This document shows, in pieces, positions 6,201 through 6,324 of a stretch of DNA of 6,324 bases; within the stretch, counting starts at the first letter, position 1, and each line of letters begins with the position of its first letter. Under the pieces are notes generated by a model that saw only the letters and a list, made by a program, of their open reading frames with translations, was not told the origin of the DNA and made no database searches. The stretch is taken from NCBI GenBank assembly GCA_947628245.1, contig CANQZH010000072.1:1-6324 (forward strand). Reading direction: 5' to 3'. A program made the translations under genes and the position numbers. Source of the DNA: an uncultured Bacilli bacterium (GTDB lineage Bacteria; Bacillota_I; Bacilli_A; RF39; UBA660).

Positions 6201-6258
6201 TGACAAGAGTCGACATAAGTAGACACAAGTTGTCAATTTATTTACTAGTAATTTGACA
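6201..6258. promoter_or_regulatory. Inverted-repeat-rich leader region before the last gene
   Basis: TGACAA (6201-6206) and TTGTCA (6230-6235) form a perfect 6-bp inverted repeat. TGTCAA (6231-6236) forms another with TTGACA (6253-6258). Between the last two lies the perfect 10-bp palindrome TTACTAGTAA (6242-6251). TTGACA matches a -35, but no TATAAT-like hexamer lies 15-19 nt after it. Possible -10s are CATAAT (6257-6262) or TGTAAA (6287-6292, preceded by TGT), each without a good -35 partner. The region probably holds operators and the promoter of the gene starting at 6319, but the exact promoter cannot be set. Confidence 0.4.
6202..6230 (+). repeat. Three imperfect direct repeats with exact 10-bp period
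   Basis: GACAAGAGT (6202-6210), GACATAAGT (6212-6220) and GACACAAGT (6222-6230) share GACAnnAGT-like sequence, each separated by one base. A 10-bp period places them on one face of the helix, a usual arrangement for a cooperatively bound regulator. They lie inside the inverted repeat TGACAA/TTGTCA. Confidence 0.65.
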
Positions 6259-6318
6259 TAATATTTGTTATCATTTTCTTGGGTGTTGTAAATAGGAAGT
6301 ACTAGAAAGGAAAAGAAA

Positions 6319-6324
6319 ATGAAA
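6319..6324 (+). CDS. Start of an unidentified gene (first two codons only)
   Basis: ATG AAA at the window edge is preceded by AGAAAGGA (6304-6311), a strong ribosome site 7 nt before ATG. Only Met-Lys can be read, so the product is unknown. In many Firmicutes tpiA, gpm or eno follow gap-pgk, but the 147-bp gap and its repeats show this gene is probably controlled separately. Confidence 0.6.

Noticed and set aside
6190..6222. Ten-codon frame ATG...TAG in the intergenic region after pgk
   Set aside because: It has no ribosome binding site (preceded by TTTTATAAA) and overlaps the phased repeats; chance is the simpler explanation.

Overview
The window looks like a piece of chromosome from a low-G+C, AT-rich Gram-positive-type bacterium, probably an uncultured member of the Bacilli/Mollicutes-like gut lineages (RF39 or Erysipelotrichales type). 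The reasons are the strong A+T bias, Firmicutes-style AGGTG/AAAGGA ribosome binding sites, the udk-like kinase with a TGS domain, and a repeat surface protein. Tryptophan is encoded by TGG, and no TGA occurs inside the reading frames. The standard bacterial code therefore applies, and a Mycoplasma-type code is not supported. The lineage is an inference from style and cannot be proven here.

Layout: bases 3-1577 (+) hold the 3' end of a large surface protein made of seven 66-70-residue repeats, a C-terminal membrane segment and a degenerate NPxTxD-type sorting motif. A bidirectional terminator (1576-1603) separates it from the convergent clpP (1605-2174, -). Divergent from clpP is a 540-residue TGS-uridine kinase family protein (2271-3893, +). 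The 96-bp gap between them contains back-to-back promoters that appear to share one -35 site. Next come gap (3940-4944) and pgk (4957-6171), 12 bp apart and probably co-transcribed. They encode the consecutive glycolytic steps from glyceraldehyde-3-phosphate to 3-phosphoglycerate. A short weak-stem/strong-T-run terminator follows pgk. The window ends with a 135-bp repeat-rich intergenic region and the first two codons of another gene behind a perfect ribosome binding site.

The genes are mostly housekeeping: protein quality control, nucleotide salvage and lower glycolysis. No convincing new defence or mobile system is present. The points most worth checking are the tandem-repeat surface protein with its unusual anchor, a PGK with several family-invariant positions changed (two active-site arginines read as lysine), phased 10-bp repeats plus inverted repeats before the last gene, and corrected start codons for clpP (TTG) and gap (ATG).
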